Assembly (NCBI RefSeq): GCF_002865645.1
Contig: NW_020194610.1
Coordinates: forward strand, 124,001 to 188,000
DNA: 64,000 bases
DNA from: Hyaloscypha bicolor E
Lineage: Eukaryota > Ascomycota > Leotiomycetes > Helotiales > Hyaloscyphaceae
Reading direction: 5' to 3'
Shown here: positions 45,071 to 56,623 of the stretch, piece by piece
Numbering within the stretch: position 1 is the first letter of the stretch
How the letters are laid out: each line of letters opens with the position of its first letter
Notes under the pieces: model-generated
Databases searched by the model: none
Seen by the model: only the letters and a program-made list of their open reading frames with translations
Told to the model about the DNA's origin: nothing
Made by a program: the position numbers and the translations under genes

Positions 45071-48010
45071 TTATATACCTCTAATATATAGCAGGGCTAT
45101 TAGTTAGGCCTTCCTAAAGAATCTTATACTTATAGGCCCTATATCTTATACGAAATATTATAAGTTCTTCTAATTCTGGGTCTATTCGGATCTAATAAAA
45201 TACTTATTAAATATCTAGCTTTATATAGACCTTGGCTTGAGCTAGCTATATAAGGGTCTTATAAATAAGAGAAAAAGAATAATAGTTCTTTTATATTAAG
45301 TTATTTAGCTTATAATAATTAATATAGAATCGGAGAGCTCCGTTAGCCTTCTTTATAAAAAGAATTAGAGATATAAAAGGGGACTGGCTTAGCTTAATAA
45401 AGCCTTATTAGAGGTTCTTTTTAAAGAAGCACTTGATCTCTTATAGCTTATAGGTCAATTATTAATAAAGTAGGAAATACCCTAGGCTCTCTAGGCCTTT
45501 GGAATTATTAATCTGAATCTTATAATTATATAATTAATATAGAAATAAGATATTTAATACTTCTTTTAAGAAAATATCTGTGAAATCCTTAAACTCCTCT
45601 AGTAAGACTCTTACTAGCTACTATAGCTCCGTTTCTCCTAGCTATTACTTGCCCGAAATAAACTCGTTCTCTTATTATAATTCTAGTTCTTTATTAATCT
45701 CGAAAAATAATATTATAAAGAAAAGATTCTTCTTCTTCTATAGGTTTATCTAGAAAGCAGCTAGTAAGATGCCTATAATATTAACTAAGGGCCTTGATTA
45801 GATTTTATAGTTTTTCTTTAGATAATATGGTTTTAATATCTCTATCTCTGGCTTAGGAGAAACTTCTATATTTCCTAAGGCTACTTGTATTTCTCTATAA
45901 TATTAAGCTTAATTTTTTTGCTATATATGGCTTTCTAAGCCCGGGTTAGGAAGAAAATAAGGAGATTTCCTTTTTATAAGCTAAGGTCTCTAGGACTTAT
46001 TTATAGCTATAGCTTTATTTCTTCTATTTATATCTTTTTAGTACTAGTTACTTTTTCCAGGTTCTAAGTTCTTATATATAGTAATTAGGACCTTATCCTA
46101 ACTCTTCTTTCTAGGCTAATTATCTAGCCAGATTAATCTTCTATTCTTGTAATTAATTAGGATACTAGTACTTATAAACTACTATTATCCTAAAATCATA
46201 TTATACTTACCTAGTCCTATAACTAGTATAGGTACTAGGACCTTTCGTCTATTAATTAAGAGTATAAGCTTAATATAGTAAGTAATAGGTATAGCCTACT
46301 TACTATTAAACTCTCTTATATTATAGGGTAATACTAATTAAATAGGCTTAATATCTAGAAATTATTTAATTATTCTTATAAACTTAAAATTAATAAAAGT
46401 ATATCCGTTTACTCTAGTATTAATAAGAGAAGAAATCTTAATACCTAATTTATTATTACTAACTATATAAGGAAGTATAAATGCTTTACCTCCTAGTAGC
46501 TAGCTTAAATTAACTTCTGCTATATTTATATAATATGGCCCTAAAAAAAAGACTTTCTTTAGGGGTTCTCGTTTCCCTGTTCTATATCCTTAGATAGCTT
46601 ACTTATAGTAAGTACTACTAGCTTGGCCGCCAAAACTTGCTTTATATACTCTATCTTGGGCTCTAGATAGTTCCTAGATATATAACCAAATCTATTATAG
46701 TTATAGTACTTGAGATCTGAGAATCCGGGCTTTGGAGTAATAGGCTTATCTATTACTAGGGTCTTGAGAGCGGGCTTTATATAAAGGGCGCCTCCTGGGC
46801 TTAGCTTATCCGTATTTTTATTAGCTTTTTTAGATATCTATTCTTTCTTTTTATAGTAAGCTCGGATTTACTAGTTATTCGTAATATAGTATTATATAAA
46901 CTCTGTAATATAGATAGCCGGGTTATTATAGTATATAGCTATGGCCTCTTAGAGCTTCTAGGTAAGCTTATTATTTAGGTTATTCTTAAGGTCCTGCGGA
47001 TTAATATTTCCGTCTACTATATACCTTAGGAATAGGGTATAGAACTCCTAAAAGGTCTAGCCCTTCTTTATAAATAGCTCCTTAAACGCTTACCAAGTAT
47101 TATACTTCTTATTCGGGTTACTATATAGCTCCTCTAGATAAGTATATAGTTCCCTAATAGTCTCATATATATATTAATTATCCTGGTTTAAATAGAGAGA
47201 GATTAGTATAAAAGTATAGCTACTTATATAGCCGGATATATAAATAATCTTATAGTCCTCTATTTAATAGGTATTAGAGTTACTATAGAGCTTGTTCTTG
47301 ATCTAAACTAACTAATTATTAAAGGTAATACTATCCTTGGTTATATCTTTGAAAATAGGAGGATTAGGAAGTTTAATTAAGTATTTACCTTCTAAAATAA
47401 AAGAACTAGTTATTCCGGCAGGCTATATAATAAGCTTCTTAATAATGGCTTTATTCTTTTATAGGGCTTACTTGGTTTCTTTTAGCTAATTCCGATAATT
47501 CTTACTATAGGTAAGGATATTACATATCTTTAGAATTAGCTTAATAATCTCTTTATATAAAGCCTCTGGGTTCCAAAGTAATTCTTGGAACTCTGCCTTT
47601 AATAAGGCAGGTCCCTCTTCTTTCTCTATTTTCTAGAAGAGAGTATCTCTTCTATTATAAATATTAATAGGATACTCGAATCCCTCAGGAGACTTAATAA
47701 AAGGCTCTGGTCTACCTTCTAGTAATATACTAGTAGTATCTCGTACTATAGCTTCTTCTGATTTACCCAATTATTCCGGGACTTGCTTTTTTATAGATCT
47801 TCGTTTAATAGTAAGGTTACTGGCCTATTTACTTGCCTGGCTAGTTCAGGGCTTTCTTGCCTAGTTATTCTAGGGCTTTTTTTTATTCTAATATTAGTTA
47901 ACCGGTTCGGGAATAGCTATAGTATATTATATCTATATTTATTAAAAACCAATTAGGTAAGTATTATTTAAATCCTTTATAGGATTAAGAAATAGGTAAG
48001 CTTTGAATTA

Positions 48011-48270
48011 TATTATAAGTATAAGATCTAGGGCCTGGAAGGCATAGTTAGACTATTTCTATTTTAATAATTTAAAGCTAAAATGAGAAGAAGATCCCAA
48101 AAGAGCCTCGGATCTAAATAATCGCAAGCTATATACGGGCCTATATACTAGCTTAAGCTCGGGGTTATATATAATAATTAGGTAACTATAAATACCTCGC
48201 TCAGATATTAGATACCTCTCTAGCTCTAGTCTAATCCCTACTAGTACTATATATTATAATAACCGTAATA
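48011..48270 (-). repeat. 5' LTR of retrotransposon 2
   Basis: 260 bp, the promoter-end LTR of the minus-strand element. More AT-mutated than the left copy. Confidence 0.88.
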
Positions 48271-48275
48271 GTTAC

Positions 48276-48420
48276 TATAATAGCGAAATTAAGGCAATAG
48301 CTAAGGCTTAAAGATTCAAGAATCTCATATATTAAAAATACTAACCCTAAGATAAAACTAGTTATATAATAGCTATCTCTCTTTAGTTCTAGCTAATACT
48401 ATTATAATTATATTAAATTA
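48276..48420. repeat. Foldback repeat family, copy C (interrupted by retrotransposon 2)
   Basis: Directly after the TSD of retrotransposon 2, the sequence TATAATAGCGAAATTAAGGC ... CAAGAATC ... TATTAAAAATACTAA matches the core of the 41-kb foldback. AGTTATATAATAGCTAT and CTAATACTATTATA then match its right end, and the middle of the arm is deleted. The retrotransposon therefore appears to have landed at the arm/core junction of a foldback copy. Confidence 0.7.
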
Positions 48421-50384
48421 GTAAAGTTATTATTTAGAAATAAGAATTATAATATTATAGTATTAATATATAATTCCTAAATCTATTAAGCCTAATAGGA
48501 ACTAGTTTACTAATCGAGTTATATCTATAATACGAGTTTATATAACTAGTTATATAAATAGAAATTCATAATATAGCTATTTTAATAATTAATTTATTTA
48601 TAAAAAGTTTATATTTAAACTGCCTTTAATTAGTACTATAAATAAAAAAAGTATTAAATACTATTAGTTTTTTATAAAATAAAATAAATTTAAGAAAAAA
48701 TCTAAAATTTTAGTATTTTTATTCGAGTACTTTTATTTTAAATTAATAGTTTAATTAATATTAAAAGTATTATTTTATATATTTCTAGAAAAAATACTCG
48801 AATTAAAAATATATAAAATCTATTAATTTAATTAAATAATAATAATCTAGTTATTATTTACTAATAATAATTAAGCCAAATACTATATAAAATTTTATAT
48901 TAAACTAATATAAATATAAGATAATTTTAAAAGAAATTCTCGAGTTATATAGAAAATCCCAAGAAATTATTTATTTAAAAAGCCCTTATATTATAAGCTT
49001 ACTTCAATATAATACTTAATAATTAATAATTAATATAATACTTAATAACTAATATAATACTTAATAGTTAATATATTATTATATTTAATTATATAATAAT
49101 AGTTAAGCTAAATCCTTAATCGAGTCATTTCTAAATCGACTGCCCGAAATTTACTGCCCACTCATAGGAAGCATGATTAAGACCACAAGATAGAAATTGT
49201 TTCACAACTCTGGATGTTGTCAGGATCTAAAGGTAGAACTGCTCGGCCATAGCCCAAAAGGGCTTCACGAGGTTCAGCGTAATATAACCGATACCACGTG
49301 ACTTGGTTTCGAATTCGAATGCCCTTGGGTTTCCAACGGACAGGGGATGTCGCTGCGAGCTTCTGGGCAATTGGGTATATTAGGACCACAGGAGCAATGA
49401 CAAGCGGTAAGCTTCTCTCCGTAGATGGTCAAGATTCTACTTGCAACCGAGCGAGATTCAGGATTAGACAGAGTGTAGAAACCAAGCACACACCAAGCCT
49501 GATCATTTCTACAGCGAGATGGCTTCAATAGGGAAACTGAGAGGTGACAGTAATAACGGAAGGAGCCAAAAGGGGTGGATCAACGCGAGAAATCGCGTCC
49601 ATCGGCAAAATCTCGGCTTCTTCGTTCTCGGTCCAAATCTCTTCCGTATCCAAAACTTCTTCTTCAATACTCATATATCACCTCCTCCTCTGTGTCCGAC
49701 TGACTTTCAAAGATTGGCTGTGCATATGGAGAATTTCCATCGTGTTGCGTCTCGAGTGGCCAGTTCCATGCCTCGGCTCATCAGAAGCCCGAAAAGCAGT
49801 CTCCGTTGAACGAATTCGGAGGTTTTCCTTTCTCGTCAATAGTTCCTCTCCTGACCTCTTCAGGAATGGGCTGAGACTCTGATATTCCGCTTCTCAAGCG
49901 GTGAAAGCTCAGAAAACCTCACCAAATGGCACTCGAGGTTTCGGTCACTTTGGCAGGGTCTGTTGTCATCAAACTTTCGCCCAATGACAACATGGCGACG
50001 ACATCTCCTTGCATGTGCTGAACTCAGCGCCCAAACTCTTGAACGGGCCTAGAGGCACCTTATCACACGCTACACCGCATCTTCTGGCGTACCGAATTAG
50101 ACATGTGTCACTGGTTGCAGGCGCATACAATATTGTTTCTCGTAGCAAGCCACTTTGAACAAAATGGTGGAGCGGTAGCGTTTCTTTGTCGGAGTGGCTG
50201 AGAAGGCGTATTCAGGGGTAGTTGTAAGCCCCGAAGTACTGACATCCTGACATGAGTGGTTTCTCTTGCTCGAAGACTGCACCTCCACGACGTTACTACC
50301 ACCCCTCTCTTCCTTGGCACTTTTATCAGAGGCACAGAGGGCACATTACATGCCTCTAGCCAACATCACCCGATCTACAAGACG
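48421..50384. other. AT-rich tail then 5' region of the NRAMP gene
   Basis: Bases 48421 to about 49130 are AT-rich and gene-free. From 49140 the composition is balanced. Open frames at 49.2-49.9 kb overlap on both strands, and none shows a recognisable domain. An upstream 5' exon or leader of the NRAMP gene cannot be excluded. Confidence 0.45.
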
Positions 50385-52362
50385 ATGTTTCCACCAGGTA
50401 CAGATACTAGCGGCCATGTCGTAGTCCAATCTTTACCTGTGGCCGTTGAGAAGTCGGTGAGCCCAAGTGTGCAACAGGATGTCTCAAGCGACGAGAAGAA
50501 AGCGTACAATGTCGAGGTCCTCGAGAGCCCTGATTCGCCAGCGGAGTCCATCATATCTATTCATCAGCCGTATTCACAGCAAATCGTTGGCACGAGGTTA
50601 CAGAGATGGGGAGCCGTCCTTTTAAAGTTTGCAAGATTCACGGGACCGGGGACTCTCATCAGCGTGGCGTATGTCGACCCGGACAACTTCCAGACTGCAT
50701 TGGATGCAGGGGCTCAGTTTCAGTACAAACTCCTATTCATCATTCTGCTTGGTGTGTTGATGGCGGTGTTCCTACAGGTAACCTCCGTCACAAGATTGGA
50801 TGGTCGGGTGTTGACGTAAAGCAGGCATTGGCAACCAAGCTTGGATGTGTCACGGGGTTGAATCTTGCACAGATGAACCGTGCTTACCTTCCAAGATGGT
50901 TGAACTATTTCATTTATGCCATCGCGGAAGCAGCAATCATCAGTACCGACATTGGACAGGTAAGTCCAACCCACCCGGATAAGCAATCGTTCACGGAGCT
51001 AAATATCTCAACAGGTCATTGGAACAGCTATTGCTATTAACATCCTGTTTCCAAAGGTACCCCTCGTTGGCGGGTGCGCCATCTCAATATGTGATACGCT
51101 CTTCATCCTCGCTTTCTACAAAGCCGATGGAACACTTCGTCGTCTCCGCATATTCGAAGCTTTCGTCGCCCTCTTCATCATTGGTGTCTTTACCAGCTTC
51201 TGTATCGAGCTCTCGTTTGTCACCGACCCAGCTGCCGACGTGTTCAAAGGGTTTCTTCCTTCGAAAGAGATCTTTGTCTCCAATGGGTACGTCGCCTCAC
51301 TGCAAATCCTCTCTCACAATTCTCTCTCTGCAAGTTCATACCAACTCCTCACTTACCCCCCCTTCCCCTTTCACACTTCCGCCTCCCACCCCCTGACAGC
51401 AACACCACTAATAACCCCCAGACTCTTCCAATCATGCGCAATCCTCGGCGGCATCCTCATGCCTCACTCCCTCTACCTGGGCTCCGGCTTCGTCCAACAC
51501 CGCATGCGGGACTTTGACGTTACCTCTGGCACTCTCCACGAAGCACGTGCCTCCAACACCAAGTACGCCATCACTCTGTACCGCCCCACGATCTCGGCCA
51601 TCAAGAGCTGCATGAAGTACTCCATAGCAGAGATGTGCATCTCCCTTTTTGTGATCACGCTGTTCGTCAACAGTGCGATCTTGATCGTGGCGGCGAACAG
51701 CTTGGGCGCGGACGCCTCGAACGCCGATTTACCCGCTATTTATCATCTCTTTGTGCAGACCATCGGGCAAGCAAGTGGTACGTACATCCCCAGCCGTTCC
51801 CTCTTTGTATCTTCTCCAAAACTGCAAAGCACATCCCTGACGCTCACCAGGAACCATCTTCGCCCTCGCCCTCCTCTTCTCCGGCGTCTCCGCCGGAATA
51901 GTCTGCACCATGGCCGGGCAACTAATCTGCGAAGGCGCGCTGGACTGGCGCATGAAGCCCTTCTACCGACGTCTCCTCACCCGCAGCGTCTCCGTGATCC
52001 CCGCCATCATCATCGCCGCCTCTGAAGGCCAGCGGGGTCTCGCCGCCGCGCTGAACGGCTGCAACGTCGTTCTCTCCGTGGCGTTGATCTTCCTGACATT
52101 TCCGCTGATCTGGTATACGAGTTGCAAGCGGTATATGCGGGTCAAGGTGGATGAGAGGGCGACGCCGCTGGGCGTTGTGGATGGGATTATGAACTATGAT
52201 GCTGTGAGGGCGGTGGAGGCCGGAGGGGCGGTCGAGGGCACGGTGTGCATGGCGAATAACTGGCCGACTACTATTGCGGCGGGGGTGGTTTGGTTGATTG
52301 TTACGGTGTTCAATGTTGCGACTTTGACGTTCCTCGGGTTGGGGATTGGGAGCGAAAATTAG
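50385..52362 (+). CDS. NRAMP/SMF-family divalent metal transporter
   Basis: Exons 50385-50777, 50825-50959, 51015-51286, 51422-51777 and 51851-52362 give 555 aa. All four introns (47, 55, 135 and 73 bp) have GT-AG ends and keep frame. Features: a polar N-tail of about 75 residues, TM1 GPGTLISVAYVDPDNFQTAL (metal site DPDN at 98-101, where most NRAMPs have DPGN), GCVTGLNLAQMNRAYLPRWL and TDIGQVIGTAIAINIL in TM3-TM4, TM6 GGILMPHSLYLGSG (MPHS at 280-283, as in fungal Smf proteins), and FALALLFSGVSAGIVCTMAGQ in TM8. Role by family: proton-coupled Mn2+/Fe2+ uptake at the plasma membrane or an endomembrane. The first in-frame ATG is 50385. Intact. Confidence 0.93.
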
Positions 52363-53311
52363 ACTTGGTGTCGAGACGGAGATACAAGATGTAGAGGGAA
52401 TAAGCGTATGGATATGAACATAGAAAGAGTATAATGTATATAGGAAGAGGGTTCTAAAATGTGAGTAGGCTTTTTACGGTTCACCAGGGATCTGAGTTGA
52501 AGGCAGAGATGTATGTCTTACGTACACTTCTTACCTGATGAAAGTAACAAGCTACAAGAGCTACAAGTCCCCCACGAGAGCCGGGATAATACCCAACAAC
52601 CTCAACTCTGCAGTCGGGACCCTACATCGAGACTAGAGGCTCGAGACTGTATTTCTGCTCAAAACCAGTCGAATAGGATCATCCCCTTTTTGAGTTGCAG
52701 CGAGCATTCGCAGAAATAGCTGGCAAGCGGCAGCCAAGCGGGAGCATTACCAGATGCGATGGAAATGTGGTCTGATGTGGACGGCTGCAGGCGTTAGGTT
52801 ACCCGAAGAAGAAACTCGAAGGTTGGCTATCGGGCGAGGCTACGGGTTTGTACACCTAAAGTTTGGCTTTCCGTACTTTGTCATTTGGGCTGTGGGGGAG
52901 AGGAGGCGGTTGGCCGCATCATGCAAAAAGGAAGTTCACGTTCGGGCAAGGCTGAGAGGAGAGCAATGTGTCAAATCAAGCCTGATCTCAACTTCGTTGG
53001 TGGTCCGCATTCCGGCTGGCAGCGGCTAGAAAAGGAAGATAAGATGCTTGGGAGATTGGTACTCCCATTATTTTGTATCAGAAACATACCTTCTCTGAAG
53101 GTTCAAGTGGAAACGGACTTCGAGTTCCTTTTTCAATTATCGGCCGCTCGCGAGAACACCCCGTCAACTTCCCGAGTTCCTAGCATCTTTGAAGTTGGGC
53201 CCACCTCAGTCCAATACGTTCAGCCTAGAAGAAACAAGAAATGTATATGCTGGGTATATTCATGTATGTATTCATCTAAATTACCCCATTACCGTATATG
53301 AGTATGTGCAT
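52363..53311. other. Convergent intergenic region
   Basis: Lies between the 3' ends of the NRAMP gene (plus) and the MFS exporter (minus). Short open frames only (52513-53301), with no domain or splice logic. It should hold both terminators, but I see no defined signal beyond A/T-rich stretches near 52430. Confidence 0.4.
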
Positions 53312-55075
53312 CTACTTCGGACACAACGCCTCCTTCTCCTCATCCTCGCCCTTTTCTCCATCTATTTCCTTCTTACCGGCAGGGCCTAACTCTATGGCCC
53401 CCGGCCCCTTCTCCCTCGGCCGCTCGCCTTCTTTCAACATCCAACTCCATCCCAACCCAAGCACAGAGATAACCATCAAGTACCCCCACCACACCGTCCC
53501 CACAACCCCAATATCATGCCCAAATCCAAATATCACACCTCCAATCAGCGGTCCCACAGCACGGGCGAGACTGCTGACCATGTTCCCCACCCCATGCACG
53601 GCCCCAAGGGCCAAGGGCGTAGGCGCTGAGTTTGTGAGAAGGATGACGCTCGATGGGATGCCGAAAGTTCGTGCTGTCACTTGTAGGAACAGTATACAAA
53701 CAATCCCAAGACTCTGCAACGCCACATTGGTCTCTGGGATGAGGCATAGGTACGGGGCGAGTATATATGCCAGTGGGAACACACTCAACGCCACTCTATA
53801 ACTCCTCAGAGTGCCGAGCCAGGCTTGGAGGGAGGGGTATACGCAGAGTTGAATCAGTATGCCGAAGATTCCGAACGCAGAGAGGAAGAGCCCGATTGTA
53901 GGGGACGAGAGGCCCAGACCGCCGTTGAATTTCAGCGCTGTAGGGGAATCATTCTTGAAGTAGGGTGTCGAGAGGAAGACGGGGAAGACTTGCATAAATG
54001 CTGCATTGTGGAGTGGGAGGAGGCCGAAGGAGACAATTGTTACGAGAACTTCGTGAGTGTAGATTGCACGGGAGGTTATGGAGAGCTTTGGTTTGGAGGG
54101 TCCCGCCCGGCTGAGTGGTTGGACTGTGAGTCCTGAGGTCTTTGGGGTTGGTGGTTCGAGTTGGTTCGAAATTTCGGTGCCGAAATTTTCTTCTTGGAGG
54201 GTTGAATAGCCAGAGGAAGACTCTTTGTGGAATATTCTCCTGAAGAGACTTTTCATAGCTGCTCCTGCCAATAATCCGTAGTCTTTGTGGTCGGTCTTTC
54301 CGGGCATCGTTTCCTTCAAGAAGAACACTGCGAAGAAAAGACTGACCAACAGCACTGCCGCATTGAATAACGTAGGCAGCGCGAATGGGTAAGCCCTCAT
54401 CCAAGCCACTCCTTCTGGATCCTTCGAAAAGTTCCAAACGCCTGTAGGTCCGAATAGCCAAGGAAGGTTGACGATTGGATCAGCCAGACAGCCCCCAAGT
54501 GCAAGCCCAAGAACTACCCCCGAGTTGAATACCAATGGCAGAAGCAGGAATGCTCGACTCTGGTATTTCCTCTCCTTAACGATCTCCGCCGTCATTGTCC
54601 TCATAACTCCCGTATTCCCATTCCCAATGCCAGCCAAGACCCGCCAACACATCACCGCCGGTATGCTTGTTGAGAACCCGAAACCGATATTTGAAATAAT
54701 GGAGAGTGTGAGCCCGATAATGATGCTCGGCTTCCTCCCCAACCTGTTTGCCACACTGGCCCATGGTACCGACGTAGCGAACTGTGAAAATGCGAAAAGA
54801 GAGACAAGGAGCCCAGCTTGTCGTGATATCGAAGCTGGGCTCGTATTGGGGGCAGTTTGTAATGAGCGTATGAGGTAGTATAGATATGGGAGGAGGCAGG
54901 TGTTCGAGAGGGGTTCGGACAGGCGGCAGATGGCGAGGATGAACAGTTGAGGCTTGTGCGGGAGGGACATCCAGGTGACGACCTCTGGTTTCCCTCCTTT
55001 CGGGGCGGCGCTGGGAGACATTGTGGGGCTGGCGGAGCCTGAACGACTGGAGCTCGCGTTCGCGTTGCTGTGCAT
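53312..55075 (-). CDS. MFS transporter, DHA/zinc-induced-facilitator-like
   Basis: Single-exon minus-strand gene of 587 aa from the ATG at 55075. The N-tail of about 38 residues is Ser/Pro-rich. TM1 region reads PHKPQLFILAICRLSEPLSNTCLLPYLYY, a block typical of a fungal MFS subgroup related to zinc-induced facilitators and yeast YCR023C. Motif A between TM2 and TM3 is WASVANRLGRKPSIIIG (105-121), and TM4 WRVLAGIGNGNTGVMRT follows. A long cytosolic loop (about 280-340, KTDHKDYG ... SGYSTLQEEN) separates the two six-helix halves. The acidic C-tail ends EEKEALCPK. About 12 spans are predicted. Substrate unknown; proton-driven export is the family norm. It converges on the NRAMP gene and diverges from the sugar transporter. 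Confidence 0.88.
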   Translation of the reverse strand: MHSNANASSSRSGSASPTMSPSAAPKGGKPEVVTWMSLPHKPQLFILAICRLSEPLSNTCLLPYLYYLIRSLQTAPNTSPASISRQAGLLVSLFAFSQFATSVPWASVANRLGRKPSIIIGLTLSIISNIGFGFSTSIPAVMCWRVLAGIGNGNTGVMRTMTAEIVKERKYQSRAFLLLPLVFNSGVVLGLALGGCLADPIVNLPWLFGPTGVWNFSKDPEGVAWMRAYPFALPTLFNAAVLLVSLFFAVFFLKETMPGKTDHKDYGLLAGAAMKSLFRRIFHKESSSGYSTLQEENFGTEISNQLEPPTPKTSGLTVQPLSRAGPSKPKLSITSRAIYTHEVLVTIVSFGLLPLHNAAFMQVFPVFLSTPYFKNDSPTALKFNGGLGLSSPTIGLFLSAFGIFGILIQLCVYPSLQAWLGTLRSYRVALSVFPLAYILAPYLCLIPETNVALQSLGIVCILFLQVTARTFGIPSSVILLTNSAPTPLALGAVHGVGNMVSSLARAVGPLIGGVIFGFGHDIGVVGTVWWGYLMVISVLGLGWSWMLKEGERPREKGPGAIELGPAGKKEIDGEKGEDEEKEALCPK

Positions 55076-56623
55076 CTTCGCTGTCTCTGCCAACGTTCGA
55101 GAATATATCGCCAACTCTCACGGTCTCCAAACCCACAATTCCCCCGTAAATGAATGAACGAATGTGGTGATGAAGGAGGGATGAGGCTCGGAGTGTCGAG
55201 GGGGGGAGGTCGCTTCAAGAAAGTTGGCAAGGGGGATGGCGGATCGACTCAGCCTCGCGCCTGGACATTCAGGGGTAAATGAGCTAACGCTGTGTGTAAG
55301 CTTAAATAGTGCGTCCGGTCCCCCGCTCCCCTACCTAAACTTAGACCCGACGAATAATCGAGGTTGCGATGCAAACAGGAATCCGCATCTTCACAGCACC
55401 TCACGCGACAGTTCGGAGTTTGAGCAGAGAGAAGAATCACAGACCGGACATGGCGCCACCGGATGTTCCGCTCCTGGATCTGGACACATTTTGGCTGTTT
55501 TCATTGTGTTGCGCTCGCGAGTCCGCCGTCTCTCAGCTCCGTCCTCAAGCCGCCCAAGGGGGCCTAGCGCCAGCTTCATTCTGGGTCTTCCTGACAGGTC
55601 CGGCGTGGGCGCTATCGAAACTCTTTTGTCGGGAGGCGGTTCGACGACTTGCAGCACGGTTGAAGTGCGCCACGGGCTCGTGATACGGCTGGGAGAATCG
55701 ATAACTCCGACCCGGGAAATACCCAAGGAGTGCGTACTGTAAGCACGTTGTAAAACGAAACCCTGGGGCTGCGCAGTGCAGCGCTGTGCAGCGCAGAACT
55801 GCAACTCGGGAAGCGACGCTTACGTCAAGTCACGTGAGTTGACTGAAAACTCAGGCAGACCGCAGACCCCTGGCCTCAGGAGGAGGGGGAAGTTCCTCGT
55901 CCACATTTGGCATGATCCGCCGGCTGTTCGGCATACAGCGTACTCCGTATGCCCTGCGCTGTCAATCTGCCAATGGTTCTGCGTCTGCATGGTCGAGAAT
56001 GGCCATGTCTCAGGACAAGTGCCCGCAGCTCAAGCCTTCACCAGTGCACCACTCCATCACTGGCATGATTGTCCACAACGATCCAGGCGGGGCCTTCTTC
56101 GTGCAGGGCAGAGCGCCACTCCCGGTGTTTTGGGCTCCGATGCCGCTTCCTGGTCTTCTGCAAACCAGCAGTAGTTTTGCAGACGGCATGCGAGCAGCAC
56201 TTGCGCGAAGCGAGGGTTCTGGAGCAATTTTCGTCTTTTCGTCTTTTCGTCTTTTTGTGGGTGCAGATGCATCGAGAAAGGTGCGGCCTCTCCCACACCA
56301 GCCAATCCGCGCCCCTTGCAACTACCGACAGTGTGGAGGAACATGCGTGAAAGGCTTCCATGGGCAGCAAGCATGCTGCACTGATTGGATGCACACGGTC
56401 TGATGATGGCCAGACTTGGCGGTCAGTCACCCCCCAAAAAGCAACGTGCTTGGCAGAACCCAGAGCTGTGCCCTTGCACGACGTGATTATATCTTCGCCC
56501 TTCTCGTGCTTGCCCGACGACAGCTATCATTCCCCCAATTATTTTACGCCGATGTTCTAGCATCTGGGTGCCCGTAGTCAGAGTATAGAAGCGACGGTGC
56601 ATACAACCTTGCCAGAGCTTACC
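55076..56623. other. 1.5-kb divergent intergenic region
   Basis: Lies between two divergently transcribed MFS genes. Many overlapping open frames exist on both strands because GC is high, but none has a domain, and they mirror one another. Short self-complementary GCAGCGC-rich sequence near 55770-55800 and three CGTCTTTT repeats near 56230-56255 are the only visible structures. Confidence 0.45.

Larger units (their letters stand above)
42143..48270 (-). mobile_element. Ty3/gypsy LTR retrotransposon 2, RIP-inactivated
   Basis: LTRs at 42143-42402 and 48011-48270 (260 bp each) are flanked by the target duplication GTTAC (42138-42142 and 48271-48275). LTR ends read TATTAC...GTAATA, as expected from TGTTAC...GTAACA after C-to-T/G-to-A change. 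A purine tract (minus-strand GAGAAAGAGGGG) lies inside the left LTR, giving minus orientation. On the minus strand near 45000-45060 the RT catalytic box reads AYLNNILIYL, a mutated YLDDILIYS. The 5.6-kb interior is AT-rich and full of stops. It is a different element from the one at 2917, because LTRs differ in sequence and length. Inactive. Confidence 0.92.

Noticed and set aside
55224..56430. Many 80-170-codon frames on both strands between the two MFS genes
   Set aside because: All overlap on opposite strands in GC-rich DNA and none carries a motif, signal peptide or consistent splice sites.
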